Part shown: one piece after another, positions 52,348-61,998 of the stretch | Layout of the letters: each line of letters starts with the position of its first letter | How positions within the stretch are numbered: the first letter of the stretch is position 1 | DNA from: Thiohalorhabdus denitrificans | GTDB taxonomy: Bacteria; Pseudomonadota; Gammaproteobacteria; Thiohalorhabdales; Thiohalorhabdaceae | Direction: 5' to 3' | Assembly (NCBI RefSeq): GCF_001399755.1 | Contig: NZ_LJCP01000006.1 | Span: 62,001-126,000, forward strand | Length of the DNA stretch: 64,000 nucleotides | Notes under the pieces: generated by a model | Seen by the model: only the letters and a program-made list of their open reading frames with translations | Told to the model about the DNA's origin: nothing | Database searches by the model: none | Translations under genes and position numbers: made by a program

Positions 52348-53937
52348 GTGGAGTTCCATTGGCCGCCCCTGATCAGGTCCCTGCTGGATCCTTCCCGTTA
52401 TCCCCACCCCGTCTCACGGGTCGAGGTGGTGGAGACGCACATCTCCTACGTCCTGCTCACCGGCGACTACGCCTACAAGGTCAAGAAGCCGCTCGACCTG
52501 GGCTTCCTGGATTTCTCCACCCTGGCCAAGCGCCGGCACGGCTGCGAGGAGGAGCTGCGCCTCAACCGGCGCACCGCACCGGGGCTCTACCAAGCGGTCC
52601 TGCCCATCACGGGGAGCCCCGAGGATCCCGAGCTGGACGGCGCGGGGGAGCCCAACGAATACGCCGTGCGCATGGTGCAGTTCGACCCCGCCCTGCGCGC
52701 CGACCGCTGCCTGGAGCGGGGAGAGCTGGGTGCCGCGGAGATGGCGGATCTGGGCGAGCGGGTGGCCGAGCTCCATGAGGGGGCCCGCCAGCCGGCACCG
52801 GACCAGGAATACGGCACCTGGGATGCGGTGCGGCGGGACCAGCGGGAGAACCTGGAGCAGCTGCGCGCGGAGCTGCCGGGGCTCGGCCTGGAGGAGGAGC
52901 GCTTCGCGCACCTGGCGGCCTGGGTGGAGGGGTTCCTGGAGAGCCACGGCGACCTGTTCGGGGAGCGCCGCAGCACCGGGCGGGTCCGGGAAGGGCACGG
53001 CGACCTGCACCTGGCCAACCTGGCTCTCCTCGACGGCGTCCTCACGCCCTTCGACGCCATCGAGTTCGACCCCGCCCTGCGCTTTACGGACGTCATGGCC
53101 GATGTGGCCTTCACCTGGATGGACCTGCGGTTCCGGGAGCGGCGGGACCTGGCGGTGCCCTTCCTGAATGCCTACCTCGAGGCGGGGGGCGATTATCCGG
53201 GGCTGCGCCTGCTGCCGTTCTACACCGTCTACCGCGCCCTGGTGCGCGCCAAGGTGGCGGCCCTCCAGGCCGGCGAAACGGAGGACCCGGAGCGGCGGGG
53301 ACGCCTGCGGGAGGAGGCCCTGCGCTATTTCGCCCTGGCCGAATCCGCCGCCGGGGAGAACGCGGCCATGCTCATCATTGCCCGCGGCGTGACGGGGGTG
53401 GGGAAGAGCCTGGTCTCGCGCCCCCTCCTCGCCCGCCTGGGCGGGGTGCGGATCCGCTCGGACGTGGAGCGCAAGCGCCTCGCGGGCCTGGAGCCCGAGG
53501 CGGGCAGCGGTTCGGCGGTGGGGGGCGGCATCTACGGCGAGGAGCTGTCGGCGCGGACCTATCAGCGCCTCCTGGATCTCGCCCGTCCGGCGTTGGCAGC
53601 CGGCTTCCCGGTCTACCTGGACGCCACCTACCTCGCCGGTGAACGGCGGCGGGCGGCCCACGCCCTGGCCGCCGACCTGGACGTGCCCTACGTCATCCTG
53701 GACCTGCACGCCCCCGAGGCGGTCATCCGTGGCTGGCTGCGCGAGCGCGCCGGCCAGCAGGGGGTGGTCTCGGAGGGAAACGAGGCGGTCCTGGAGCATC
53801 AGCTGGCCCATCAGGATCCCCTGGACGCCGACGAGCAAGCCCACGCGGTACCGGTGGATACCAGCCGGGAGCTGGATTTCGACGCCCTCGCCGCCGAGGT
53901 GCGGCGGCGCGCGGCCCCTGCCAACGGCGGGGCCTAG
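52348..53937 (+). CDS. Aminoglycoside-phosphotransferase-like / P-loop ATPase fusion protein
   Basis: 529-aa two-domain protein. The N-terminal part (about 1-340) is kinase-like of the COG2187 type, with VREGHGDLHLANL (catalytic-loop Asp) and AIEFDPALRFTDVMADVAF (metal-binding Asp). The C-terminal part (about 345-529) is a P-loop kinase with Walker A RGVTGVGKS and the RSDVERKRLAG block. It starts with GTG at 52348 behind AGGGGAG. This fusion is widespread; its substrate is unknown and drug resistance should not be assumed. Confidence 0.85.
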   Translation: MEFHWPPLIRSLLDPSRYPHPVSRVEVVETHISYVLLTGDYAYKVKKPLDLGFLDFSTLAKRRHGCEEELRLNRRTAPGLYQAVLPITGSPEDPELDGAGEPNEYAVRMVQFDPALRADRCLERGELGAAEMADLGERVAELHEGARQPAPDQEYGTWDAVRRDQRENLEQLRAELPGLGLEEERFAHLAAWVEGFLESHGDLFGERRSTGRVREGHGDLHLANLALLDGVLTPFDAIEFDPALRFTDVMADVAFTWMDLRFRERRDLAVPFLNAYLEAGGDYPGLRLLPFYTVYRALVRAKVAALQAGETEDPERRGRLREEALRYFALAESAAGENAAMLIIARGVTGVGKSLVSRPLLARLGGVRIRSDVERKRLAGLEPEAGSGSAVGGGIYGEELSARTYQRLLDLARPALAAGFPVYLDATYLAGERRRAAHALAADLDVPYVILDLHAPEAVIRGWLRERAGQQGVVSEGNEAVLEHQLAHQDPLDADEQAHAVPVDTSRELDFDALAAEVRRRAAPANGGA

Positions 53938-53948
53938 CGAGCCCCGCC
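53926..53948. terminator. Possible terminator hairpin between convergent genes
   Basis: GGCGGGGC (53926-53933) pairs with GCCCCGCC (53941-53948), with the fusion-gene stop codon in the loop. It lacks a T-tract, so it may act as an mRNA end stabiliser or a weak terminator between this gene and convergent mrcA. Confidence 0.35.
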
Positions 53949-53961
53949 GACGGCCCCCGGG

Positions 53962-56562
53962 CTAGAAGAGGTCGTCCATCATCTCCGAGGATCCGGAATC
54001 CCGGCGCTCGCCGCTTCCGCCCCCACGGTCGTTCTCCTCCTCCCCGGATCCGCCGTCGGAAGCCACGGAGGCGGGCCGGGGCGTGGTCTCAGTGGGCGCG
54101 TTGCCCTTCCGGAAGTACTCGAAGAGGGTCTCCTCGCTCCAGGGAGCGGCCAGCTTGCCGGTCTCCGCGTCGATGCGCACGTTCACCACCCCTTCGGGCT
54201 GCTCGAATTCCCGCACCTCGCGGCCCTTCAGGGTCTGGCGCATGAAGTCCACCCAGATGGGCGCCGCCGCCCGGGAGCCGGTCTCATGGCTGCCCAGGGT
54301 CTTGGGCTTGTCGAAGCCCACGTAGGCCCCACCCACCAGCTCGCTGGAGAAGCCCAGGAACCAGGCGTCCCGCTGGGCGTTGCTGGTGCCCGTCTTGCCG
54401 GCCAGGGGTAGCCCCAGGCGCTTGGCGCGCCATCCGGTGCCCCGCTCCACCACGCCGCGCAGCATGCTCACCATCTGGTAGTTCACCTGCGGGGAGAGGA
54501 CCCGCTCGGGCCGGATGGAGGGGTGGAACCGCATCTCCGGGTTTTCGGTCTGGGCCTCGGGGTCCAGCTCCCCGGGGCTGCCGGCGCGATGGCACTGGAT
54601 GCAGCCCGAGCGGGCGAGGTTCCGGGTGACCGGTTGCCCGTGGCGATCCTCGATCCGCTCGATGAGGATGGGGTCCACCTGCAGGCCGCCGTTGGCGAAA
54701 ACCGCGTAGCCGCGCACCACGTCCATCGGCGCAACCGAGGCCGAGCCCAGGGACAGGGACAGGTTCCGCGGCAGGACGTCCCGGTCGAACCCGAACCGGG
54801 AGGCGAAGTCCAGGGCGTAATCGGTCCCGATGTTGCGCATCAGGCGGATGGTCACCAGGTTGCGGGAGTGCTCCAGGCCCTGGCGCAGGCGCGTGGGGCC
54901 GTAGAATTTCTGCGAGTAGTTCTCCGGCCGCCAGCGGGTCTCCAGGGCCTCGTCCTCGAAGACGATGGGCGCGTCGTTGATGAGGGTGGCCGGGGTCATG
55001 CCCTTGGACAGGCCCGCGGCGTACAGGAAGGGCTTGAAGGACGAGCCGGGCTGCCGGCGCGCCTGGGTGGCCCGATTGTAATGGGACCGCCATTCATCGA
55101 AGCCACCGATCATGGCTCGGATCTGCCCGGAAGGGGGATCCATGGCCACGAAGGCCCCTTGCACCTTGGGGACCTGGCTCAGGAACCACGGCCCGTTGGG
55201 GCGCTTCTCCAGGCGGATCACGTCGCCAGGGGACAGGACCTCCGCCGCCGTCTCCGGCTCCGGCCCGCGCTCGGTGGGCGATTTATAGGGCCGCGCCCAG
55301 CGGATGCCGTCCCAGGAAAGGGTGATCTCGCGGCCATCGGCCAGCAGGACGCGGGCGCTGCGGGGCGGGTCCTCTTCGGCGGCCGTATCCTCCTCCCCCT
55401 CCCCAGTACCGAGATACAGGACCACCCCGGTCTGTAGCGGGCCGATGGGCCGGAGCTTGGCCAGGCGCTCGAGCAGCGCCTGGCGGATCCCCACCCCCGC
55501 GCCGGGCCGGTCGAACGTGAACCCGGTCCCACCACCGCTCTCAGTGGTGGGACCGGGGAGCGCCGTATCCCGGACCAGCTCCTCAAGGTCCCAGTGGTCC
55601 TCGGGGCCCCGGTAGCCGTGGCGGTAGGTGTAGTCCAAGAGGCCCTTCTGAACGGCCTTGCGCGCCTGGTGTTGCATGTCCGGGTCCACCGTGGTGAAGA
55701 CCCGGAACCCTTCCGTATAGGCCCGTTCCTTGCCGACACGCTCCACCATTCGCCGGCGCACCTCCTCTGCCACCTGGGGCATGGGGTTGGTTACCGGGCT
55801 ATGGCTCCGGGCATGGACGGGAGTGGCCAGGGCCTTCTCCACGGCCTTCGGGCTGGCCTTGCCGGTATCCCGCAGGCGCCGTAGTACGTAGTCCCGGCGC
55901 TCGCGGGCCCGCTCCGGATTGTTGACGGGGTTGTAGCCGGAGGGGGCCTTGGGCAGCCCGCCGATCATGGCCCGTTCGGCCAGGGTCAGCTCGTGGACGG
56001 ATTTCCCGTAGTAGTTCTGGGCGGCGGCCTCCACCCCGTAGGCCCCGTTGCCCAGGTAGATCTGGTTCAGGTAGAGGTGCAGGATCTCGGCCTTGGTGAG
56101 GCGCTCCTCGATGCGGAAGGCGAGCAGCATCTCCTTGAGCTTCCGCATGATCTTGCGTTCGCGGGTCAGCAGGAAAGTCCGGGCCACCTGCTGGGTGATG
56201 GTGGAGGCCCCCTGCACCGGCGCGCCCGCCTTGATGTCCGCGATCAGCGCACGAATGATCCCCGGCACGTCGATGCCGGGGTGGTCGAAGAAGCTGGAGT
56301 CCTCCGCCGCGAGGAAGGCGTCCTTGAGCTGTTCGGGGATGGCCTCGGGCGGCAGGGGCAGGCGCCGCTGGCTGCCGAACTCGCCGATGAGCTGCCCGTC
56401 CCGGGCGAAGACCCGCATGGGGGTCTGGGGCTCGTAGTTGGTCAGCTTGGTGATGGGCGGGAGCTGGGAGCTCAGCCAGAGATACCCCCCAAACCCGCTA
56501 ACCGCCCCGATGAGGAGAAAAACCCCTGAAGCGATCAAGATTCGTCTGAGGAAAGTGGGCAT
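53962..56562 (-). CDS. mrcA: Penicillin-binding protein 1A (class A)
   Basis: 866-aa bifunctional peptidoglycan synthase. An N-terminal membrane helix (about 8-30) is followed by the GT51 glycosyltransferase domain with catalytic Glu87 in AAEDSSFFDHPGID, then an OB-like region (about 330-480). The transpeptidase has Ser507-x-x-Lys510 (GSSFKPF), SRN in EHSRNLVTIRL, and Lys723-Thr-Gly (GKTGTSN). An insertion carries the CXXCH sequence Cys654-Ile-Gln-Cys-His658. The C-terminal tail is Glu/Gly/Ser-rich. It is divergent from pilMNOPQ, a conserved arrangement in gammaproteobacteria. Confidence 0.96.
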   Translation of the reverse strand: MPTFLRRILIASGVFLLIGAVSGFGGYLWLSSQLPPITKLTNYEPQTPMRVFARDGQLIGEFGSQRRLPLPPEAIPEQLKDAFLAAEDSSFFDHPGIDVPGIIRALIADIKAGAPVQGASTITQQVARTFLLTRERKIMRKLKEMLLAFRIEERLTKAEILHLYLNQIYLGNGAYGVEAAAQNYYGKSVHELTLAERAMIGGLPKAPSGYNPVNNPERARERRDYVLRRLRDTGKASPKAVEKALATPVHARSHSPVTNPMPQVAEEVRRRMVERVGKERAYTEGFRVFTTVDPDMQHQARKAVQKGLLDYTYRHGYRGPEDHWDLEELVRDTALPGPTTESGGGTGFTFDRPGAGVGIRQALLERLAKLRPIGPLQTGVVLYLGTGEGEEDTAAEEDPPRSARVLLADGREITLSWDGIRWARPYKSPTERGPEPETAAEVLSPGDVIRLEKRPNGPWFLSQVPKVQGAFVAMDPPSGQIRAMIGGFDEWRSHYNRATQARRQPGSSFKPFLYAAGLSKGMTPATLINDAPIVFEDEALETRWRPENYSQKFYGPTRLRQGLEHSRNLVTIRLMRNIGTDYALDFASRFGFDRDVLPRNLSLSLGSASVAPMDVVRGYAVFANGGLQVDPILIERIEDRHGQPVTRNLARSGCIQCHRAGSPGELDPEAQTENPEMRFHPSIRPERVLSPQVNYQMVSMLRGVVERGTGWRAKRLGLPLAGKTGTSNAQRDAWFLGFSSELVGGAYVGFDKPKTLGSHETGSRAAAPIWVDFMRQTLKGREVREFEQPEGVVNVRIDAETGKLAAPWSEETLFEYFRKGNAPTETTPRPASVASDGGSGEEENDRGGGSGERRDSGSSEMMDDLF

Positions 56563-56646
56563 TATGCGCCTGCGGGTTGATTGTTAATACAAATCGGACT
56601 TGTCTTGGACGCCCATGAGCGGTCCGGGTTCCAGGGGTGTGGGTTG

Positions 56647-56675
56647 TTTCCCTTAAGGGTCTTCCCTGATATAAA
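56647..56675 (+). promoter_or_regulatory. Promoter candidate for pilMNOPQ
   Basis: TATAAA (56670-56675) is a 5/6 -10 element about 50 nt before pilM. TTTCCC (56647-56652) at a 17-nt spacing is only a poor -35, suggesting an activator-dependent or weak promoter. On the other strand TATTAA near 56583-56588 may serve mrcA. Confidence 0.35.
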
Positions 56676-56726
56676 GGGCAGGTCCGAATAATACCAAAAC
56701 GTGTTTTCCGGGAAAGCGGCCCGCCC

Positions 56727-57779
56727 ATGGCCAAGCTGTACAACAAACCCCTGTTTGGGCTCGATCTCTCCACCACCGGCGTCAAGGCCGTGGATCTGGA
56801 GCGGCGGGGCCGTACCTACCGTCTGCGCGGATTCGCCACCGAGCCCCTGCCCTCCGGGGCCATCAGTGACCACGCGGTGGTGGACCCCGACGCGGTGTCC
56901 GCCGCTATCGGCCGGGCCCGCAAGGGCGTCAAGGCGCGCACCAAGTTCGTGGCCGCCAGCGTAGCGGGTGCCGCCGTGATCACCAAGAAGATTTCCATCC
57001 CCGCCGGGCTGGAGGAGTCCGAGCAGCAGTCCCAGGTGGAGCTGGAGGCCGACTACCACCTGCCGGCGGGCATCGAGTCCATGTACCTGGACTTCCAGGT
57101 GCTCGGCCCGGATCCCGCCGACGAGGCGAACCAGCTCGAGGTCCTGCTGGTGGCCTGCAAGCGGGACGTGGTGGACGGCCATCTGGAGGCCATCGAGAAG
57201 GCGGGCCTGAAGGCCTCCGTGATCGATGTGGACCCCTTCGCCGTGGAGAACGCCTTCGAGCTCGGCGCCCCCGAGGACTATCTGGAGCAGACGGTGGCCC
57301 TGCTGAACATCGGGGCACAGGTGACCAACATCAACGTGCTCCATCGCGGCCAGTCCATCTTCACGCGCGACCACTACTTCGGCGGCCAGCAGCTCGTGGA
57401 GTCCATCGCCGAGTCCTACGGCTGGCAGGAGGCCCAGGCCGAGCAGCGCTTGGCCCGCGGGGACCTGCCCGAGGACTACACCCAGCGCGTCCTGGACCCC
57501 TTCCTGCAGAACCTGGCCATGGAGATTGGCCGCAGTCTGGATTTCTATGCCTCCAACCAGCCCGAGCACCCGGTGGACCGGGTAGTGGTTTCCGGGGGCT
57601 GCGCCCTCCTGCCCGGGGTGGCCGAAAGCCTGGAGGCGCAGCTCGACGTCGGGGTGACCGTCGCCAACCCCTTCGCGGGGATGAAGGTGGGGGGGGGCCT
57701 CAAGCGTAACGGCCTGGAGCAGGTGGCGCCCCGGCTGATGGTGGCAACCGGCCTCGCCCTGCGGAGCTTCGACCCGTGA
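56727..57779 (+). CDS. pilM: Type IV pilus assembly protein PilM
   Basis: 350-aa actin-like cytoplasmic ATPase of the pilus alignment subcomplex, which binds the N-terminal peptide of PilN. It begins MAKLYNKPLFGLDLSTTGVKAVDL (phosphate-1 motif), and VVVSGGCALLPGVAESL is the adenosine-binding region. It is the first gene of the operon; its stop overlaps the GTG of pilN (GTGA). Confidence 0.95.
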   Translation: MAKLYNKPLFGLDLSTTGVKAVDLERRGRTYRLRGFATEPLPSGAISDHAVVDPDAVSAAIGRARKGVKARTKFVAASVAGAAVITKKISIPAGLEESEQQSQVELEADYHLPAGIESMYLDFQVLGPDPADEANQLEVLLVACKRDVVDGHLEAIEKAGLKASVIDVDPFAVENAFELGAPEDYLEQTVALLNIGAQVTNINVLHRGQSIFTRDHYFGGQQLVESIAESYGWQEAQAEQRLARGDLPEDYTQRVLDPFLQNLAMEIGRSLDFYASNQPEHPVDRVVVSGGCALLPGVAESLEAQLDVGVTVANPFAGMKVGGGLKRNGLEQVAPRLMVATGLALRSFDP

Positions 57780-58348
57780 TCCGCATCAACCTTCTCCCCT
57801 ACCGCGAACAGCGCCGCAAGCTCCAGCTGATGCGGGACGGCTTGGGCGCCGGGATCTTTCTGGTGATCGTGCTGGGCCTTTTGGCGGCCACCTACTTCCA
57901 CCTGCAGAAAGTGGAGAGCCAGCATAAGGCCCGGGTGGAGTACATGCAGGCGGCCCTGGCCGATATCCGGGACAAGCTGGACGAGGTGGACCAGCTGAAG
58001 GAGCAGCGCCGGGAGCTGATGAGTAAGCTGAAGCAAATCCGCAAGCTCCAGAAGGGTCGGGACCTGTCCGTGCGCCTGTTCGAGAACCTGGGTGGGGCGG
58101 TGCCCAAGGAGGTTTCCTTGAGCTCCGTTCAACAGACGGAAAAAGGCCTGCAGCTGGAAGGGACCGCGCGCACCAACAACGACATCTCCAGCTTCATGCG
58201 GCGCCTGGAGGCCTCCGCGTTGTTCACCGATCCCGACCTGGAGGTGATCACCGGCGGCAACCGGGACGGGGGATCCGTCAAAAGCTTCAAGATGGGGGTG
58301 AAGCTGGTGGAGCCCGGCGACGGCGAAACCGACGGGAAGAAGGGGTAA
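57776..58348 (+). CDS. pilN: Type IV pilus assembly protein PilN
   Basis: 190-aa bitopic inner-membrane protein. The cytoplasmic N-terminus MIRINLLPYREQRRK is the conserved PilM-binding peptide, followed by one helix (about 22-42) and a periplasmic coiled coil and ferredoxin-like fold. GTG start, coupled to pilM. Confidence 0.95.
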   Translation: MIRINLLPYREQRRKLQLMRDGLGAGIFLVIVLGLLAATYFHLQKVESQHKARVEYMQAALADIRDKLDEVDQLKEQRRELMSKLKQIRKLQKGRDLSVRLFENLGGAVPKEVSLSSVQQTEKGLQLEGTARTNNDISSFMRRLEASALFTDPDLEVITGGNRDGGSVKSFKMGVKLVEPGDGETDGKKG

Positions 58349-58357
58349 AGGGGGCAC

Positions 58358-58951
58358 ATGGACGTCCAGGACCTGAATCTCGATGCCGCCCTGAACGCCC
58401 CCGATTGGGTCAAGGCGGTGGCCCTGCTGGTGCTGACCGCCCTGATCGGGGGCTCCTTCTGGTGGTTCGTGTACCTCCCTCACCAGAAGGAAGTGGCGGA
58501 GATGGAGCAGCGGGTGCAGAGCCTCACCGCTCAGTACCAGAAAAAGAAGCGCCAGGTGGCCAACCTCCCGGTCCTGCGTGAGCAGTACGAGAAGCTGGAG
58601 AAGCGGATGGAGGGCGCCCTTGAGCAGCTTCCCGACCGCACGGAGGTGGCCGACCTGCTGGATGCGGTGAATGACGTGGGCAAGGCGGAGGGGCTGGACT
58701 TCAAGCTGTTCCGACCTGCGGACGAGGTCCCCAAGGGGTCCTACGCCGTCCTTCCCGTGGAGCTGGAGGTGCGCGGCACCTTTGACGCCATGGGGCGGTT
58801 CCTAGCGGCCACCGCCTCCCTCCCCCGGATCGTGAACGTCGGGGACATGCAGCTGAGCGGGGCCAAGGGGGGGGAGCTTACCCTGAAGGGCCGGGCCCGG
58901 ACCTACCGGTTCCTGGGCGAGGACGAGCAGTCGAAGGGTAAGAAGAAGTGA
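58358..58951 (+). CDS. pilO: Type IV pilus assembly protein PilO
   Basis: 197-aa PilN partner with a similar layout: a short cytoplasmic N-terminus containing DLNLDAALNAPDWVK, one helix (about 19-41, ALLVLTALIGGSFWWFVYL), a coiled coil (about 45-95) and a periplasmic alpha/beta domain. PilN-PilO dimers link PilM to PilP/PilQ. Its stop overlaps the GTG of pilP. Confidence 0.95.
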   Translation: MDVQDLNLDAALNAPDWVKAVALLVLTALIGGSFWWFVYLPHQKEVAEMEQRVQSLTAQYQKKKRQVANLPVLREQYEKLEKRMEGALEQLPDRTEVADLLDAVNDVGKAEGLDFKLFRPADEVPKGSYAVLPVELEVRGTFDAMGRFLAATASLPRIVNVGDMQLSGAKGGELTLKGRARTYRFLGEDEQSKGKKK

Positions 58952-59490
58952 GCGTGCGCAGCGCCCGAGCGGCTGTACTGGGGACGGCGATCCTTCTGAC
59001 AGGCTGCGGCGGCCAGGAGGATCCGGTTGCGGATTTGCGAACGATGGTGGAGAAGCCTCCGCCGCCGCCGGACGAGGAGGAGGCGGCCAAGCCCCTCCCG
59101 GACCCCGTGGAGCCCACCGACGTGGCCTTCCAGGAGCCCAAGCGGTCGCCCTTCGAGCCGTTTCACCAGGAACGGGAGCCGCGAGAGCGACGGAGCCAGG
59201 GGCCTCAGCCGGATACCGACCGGCAACCGGGCCCGCTGGAGGATTTCGACCTGGGCACCCTGGAGATCGTGGGGACCATGAAGGTTCCCGGCGAGGGTTG
59301 GCAGGCCTATGTACGCGCCCCGGACGGCATCGTCCATACGGTGACGGTGGGCGATTACATGGGCAAGCAGTACGGAGAGGTGCGGGAGATCGGCCCGGAT
59401 AGTCTGACGCTCCGGGAGCTGGTGTCGCGCGGCCAGGGCCGCTGGGAGCCGCGCAAGCGCACCGTGGAGATCGAGTCAAGAGGGGGATGA
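58948..59490 (+). CDS. pilP: Type IV pilus lipoprotein PilP
   Basis: 180-aa inner-membrane lipoprotein with the lipobox LLTGC (Cys about residue 20), a long disordered Pro/Glu-rich linker, and the beta-domain near residues 85-175 (GTLEIVGTMKVPGEGWQAYV and VTVGDYMGKQYGEV), which docks on PilQ. GTG start. Confidence 0.94.
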   Translation: MSVRSARAAVLGTAILLTGCGGQEDPVADLRTMVEKPPPPPDEEEAAKPLPDPVEPTDVAFQEPKRSPFEPFHQEREPRERRSQGPQPDTDRQPGPLEDFDLGTLEIVGTMKVPGEGWQAYVRAPDGIVHTVTVGDYMGKQYGEVREIGPDSLTLRELVSRGQGRWEPRKRTVEIESRGG

Positions 59491-59494
59491 CATA

Positions 59495-61954
59495 GTGGCT
59501 GGGCGGATTTCTTGGTTAACCGCCGCGTTTCTGGTGTTCCTGGCGCAGGCCCTGGTCTCCACGGCTGCCATGGCCGAGGTGCAGGTGAGCAAGGTGGAGC
59601 TGTTTGAGGAAGGGGAAGAGACCGGCCTGCTCCTCACCGGAGACGGTCCCCTTACCTACCGCCTCCTCTCCCAGGAGGAGCCTCCCCGGGTGCTGGTCCA
59701 GCTCCCGGACGCCGCCATCGAGGAATCGGCCCTTCCCGAAACCGCCTCCGAGGGGCTGGTGGAAGAGCTTACGCTCCACACCTCGGAGGGGCAGCCGCCG
59801 CGTCTGGAGCTTCGGCTAAGCCGGGTGGCGGAGGCCTCGGCCACCCGGGAAGGGGCCGCCTTGGCCATCACCTTGGCCCCCGCCAAGCGGACGAACCCGG
59901 CTTCCGCTGAGATGGAACGGGAGCCCGAACCGGAGCCCCAGCCGTTGCAAGCGCGTCCGGAGCCCGAAAAGGATGCGGGGCCGCTGACGCTTGAGGACTT
60001 CGATCTGAAGGAGGGGGCGCAAGGGGCCTCCCTGACCCTGAAGACCAGCCGGGAACCGCGGCAGTTTCAGTCCTTCCAGCTGGACGACCCCCGGCGGCTG
60101 GTGGTGGACCTCCAGGACGCCAAACTGGGCGTTTCGAAGAACCGTCATCCCCAGAACCACCCCCTTATCGAACGGGTACGTTTCGGCCAGGGCAGCGACC
60201 ACGCCCGGACCGTCCTGGACCTGAAGGGCCAGGTGACCCACAACCTGGAGCCCGCCCCCGAGGGCTTGCGGGTGTCCCTGCGCCGGCCGAGCAGGAGCCA
60301 GGACGGCCGGGAGGTGACAGATGTGGACTTCACCGTGGGCCCCGAGCCGGATGTGGGCCGGGTGGAGCTGTCGCTGGACAGTACCGGGGCGGAGGCCCAG
60401 GTGCAGCTGGAGGAAGGCCGGGTGGTGATGGACCTGCCCAAGACCCGCCTGCCCGAGGAGCTGGAGAAGCGCCTGCAGGTCACCGATTTCGGTACCGTGG
60501 TGGAGAGTGTGGATCTCTACCAGCGAGAGGACGCCGTCCGGGTGGTCGCCTCCGGCAAGGGCCCCCTGGAGCCCACCACCTACCAGCTGGACGACAAGCT
60601 GGTGCTGAACGTCGGCAAGCGGGTGTCGCAGGAGGCCAAGAAGGGTCCGGAGGCCACTGGTGAGCCCTACCAGGGCGAGAAGCTCAGCCTCAACTTCCAG
60701 AACATCGAGGTGCGCCAGGCCCTCAACATCCTGGCCGACTTCGCCGACCTCAACATGGTGGCCAGCGATAGCGTGGGCGGCCAGCTCACCCTGCGGCTCA
60801 ACGACGTGCCCTGGGACCAGGCCCTGGACATCATCCTCGATAGCCAGGGCCTGGGCATGGACCGCCGGGGCAACGTGATCCGCGTGGCCCCGCAGGCGGA
60901 GCTCCAGCAGCAGGCCCAGCAGGAGCTGGAGGCCGAGCAGAAGCGCCGGGAGCTGGTGCCGCTACGGACCGAGATCCTCCAGATCAACTACGCCAAGGCC
61001 TCCGAGGTGAAGGCCCTCCTGGAAAGCCAGGGCGAGGGCGAGGGCGGCATGCTCTCCCGGCGCGGCAGCATCAGCGTGGACGAGCGCACCAACAGCCTCC
61101 TGGTGCGGGAAACCCCGGAGCAGCTGCGGGCCGTGCGGCAGATGGTGGAGAAGCTGGACCGACCCACCCGCCAGGTGATGATCGAGGCGCGCATCGTGAA
61201 GGTGAACACCTCCTTCGAGCGGCAGATGGGGGTGCGCTGGGGCGGCTTCCACACCGACACCACGGGCTTCGAGTTCCCCAATCGTCTGGACTTCTCCGGC
61301 TCCCTGAGCGGGGCCCAGAACGCCGAGCCGGACCTGGCCGTGGATCTCCCCGCCGCCGGCGTGGGCGGCGGCGCCGCCGGCAGCCTGGGGATGCGCCTGG
61401 GCCACATCGCCAACAACACCACCCTCGACCTGGAGCTGTCGGCCATCGAGGCGGAGGGCAACGGCAAGATCATCTCCAGCCCCCGGGTGGTGACCTCCAA
61501 CCAGCAGGAGGCCACCATCAAGCAGGGCACGGAGATCCCCTACCAGGAGGCCACCTCCTCCGGAGCCACCAACATCAGCTTCCAGGAGGCGGTGCTGAGT
61601 CTGGGGGTCACGCCGCAGATCACCCCCGACGGCAGCCTCATTCTGGACGTGGAGGCCAGCAACGATAGCGTGGCCCAGAACACCGCCGCCGGCCCCGCCA
61701 TCGACACCGAGGAGGTGGAGACCCAGGTGCTAGTGGACGACGGCGAGACCCTGGTGATCGGCGGCATCTACGCCAAGGCGGAGCGGGAGGACGAGACCGG
61801 AGTGCCCTTCCTGCGGAAGATCCCGCTGATCGGGGCCCTGTTCCGCAGCCGCACCACCACAACCCAGAAGGACGAGCTGCTCATCTTCCTGACCCCGCGC
61901 ATCGTCGAGGACAAGGCCACCGGGGGACGGCAGGTGAAACAGGACCAGAGCTGA
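59495..61954 (+). CDS. pilQ: Type IV pilus secretin PilQ
   Basis: 819-aa outer-membrane secretin. A signal peptide ends near Ala27. Two AMIN peptidoglycan-binding domains lie at about 30-125 and 165-265. The STN/N0 domain is EKLSLNFQNIEVRQALNILA, followed by secretin-N domains. The C-terminal secretin channel contains GSISVDERTNSLLV and the VETQVLVDDGETLVIGG signature, ending DELLIFLTPRIV. It starts with GTG at 59495 behind AGAGGGGGATGA, which overlaps the pilP end. The natural-transformation gene dprA is elsewhere in this window. Confidence 0.96.
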   Translation: MAGRISWLTAAFLVFLAQALVSTAAMAEVQVSKVELFEEGEETGLLLTGDGPLTYRLLSQEEPPRVLVQLPDAAIEESALPETASEGLVEELTLHTSEGQPPRLELRLSRVAEASATREGAALAITLAPAKRTNPASAEMEREPEPEPQPLQARPEPEKDAGPLTLEDFDLKEGAQGASLTLKTSREPRQFQSFQLDDPRRLVVDLQDAKLGVSKNRHPQNHPLIERVRFGQGSDHARTVLDLKGQVTHNLEPAPEGLRVSLRRPSRSQDGREVTDVDFTVGPEPDVGRVELSLDSTGAEAQVQLEEGRVVMDLPKTRLPEELEKRLQVTDFGTVVESVDLYQREDAVRVVASGKGPLEPTTYQLDDKLVLNVGKRVSQEAKKGPEATGEPYQGEKLSLNFQNIEVRQALNILADFADLNMVASDSVGGQLTLRLNDVPWDQALDIILDSQGLGMDRRGNVIRVAPQAELQQQAQQELEAEQKRRELVPLRTEILQINYAKASEVKALLESQGEGEGGMLSRRGSISVDERTNSLLVRETPEQLRAVRQMVEKLDRPTRQVMIEARIVKVNTSFERQMGVRWGGFHTDTTGFEFPNRLDFSGSLSGAQNAEPDLAVDLPAAGVGGGAAGSLGMRLGHIANNTTLDLELSAIEAEGNGKIISSPRVVTSNQQEATIKQGTEIPYQEATSSGATNISFQEAVLSLGVTPQITPDGSLILDVEASNDSVAQNTAAGPAIDTEEVETQVLVDDGETLVIGGIYAKAEREDETGVPFLRKIPLIGALFRSRTTTTQKDELLIFLTPRIVEDKATGGRQVKQDQS

Positions 61955-61998
61955 GCCCGGGCGGATGGGTTCAGGAACCATTGAAAAAAGGGGGAATT

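Noticed and set aside
52348-53937. Aminoglycoside resistance gene
   Set aside because: The kinase-like domain belongs to a fused chromosomal family of unknown substrate; no resistance cassette context or mobile element is present.
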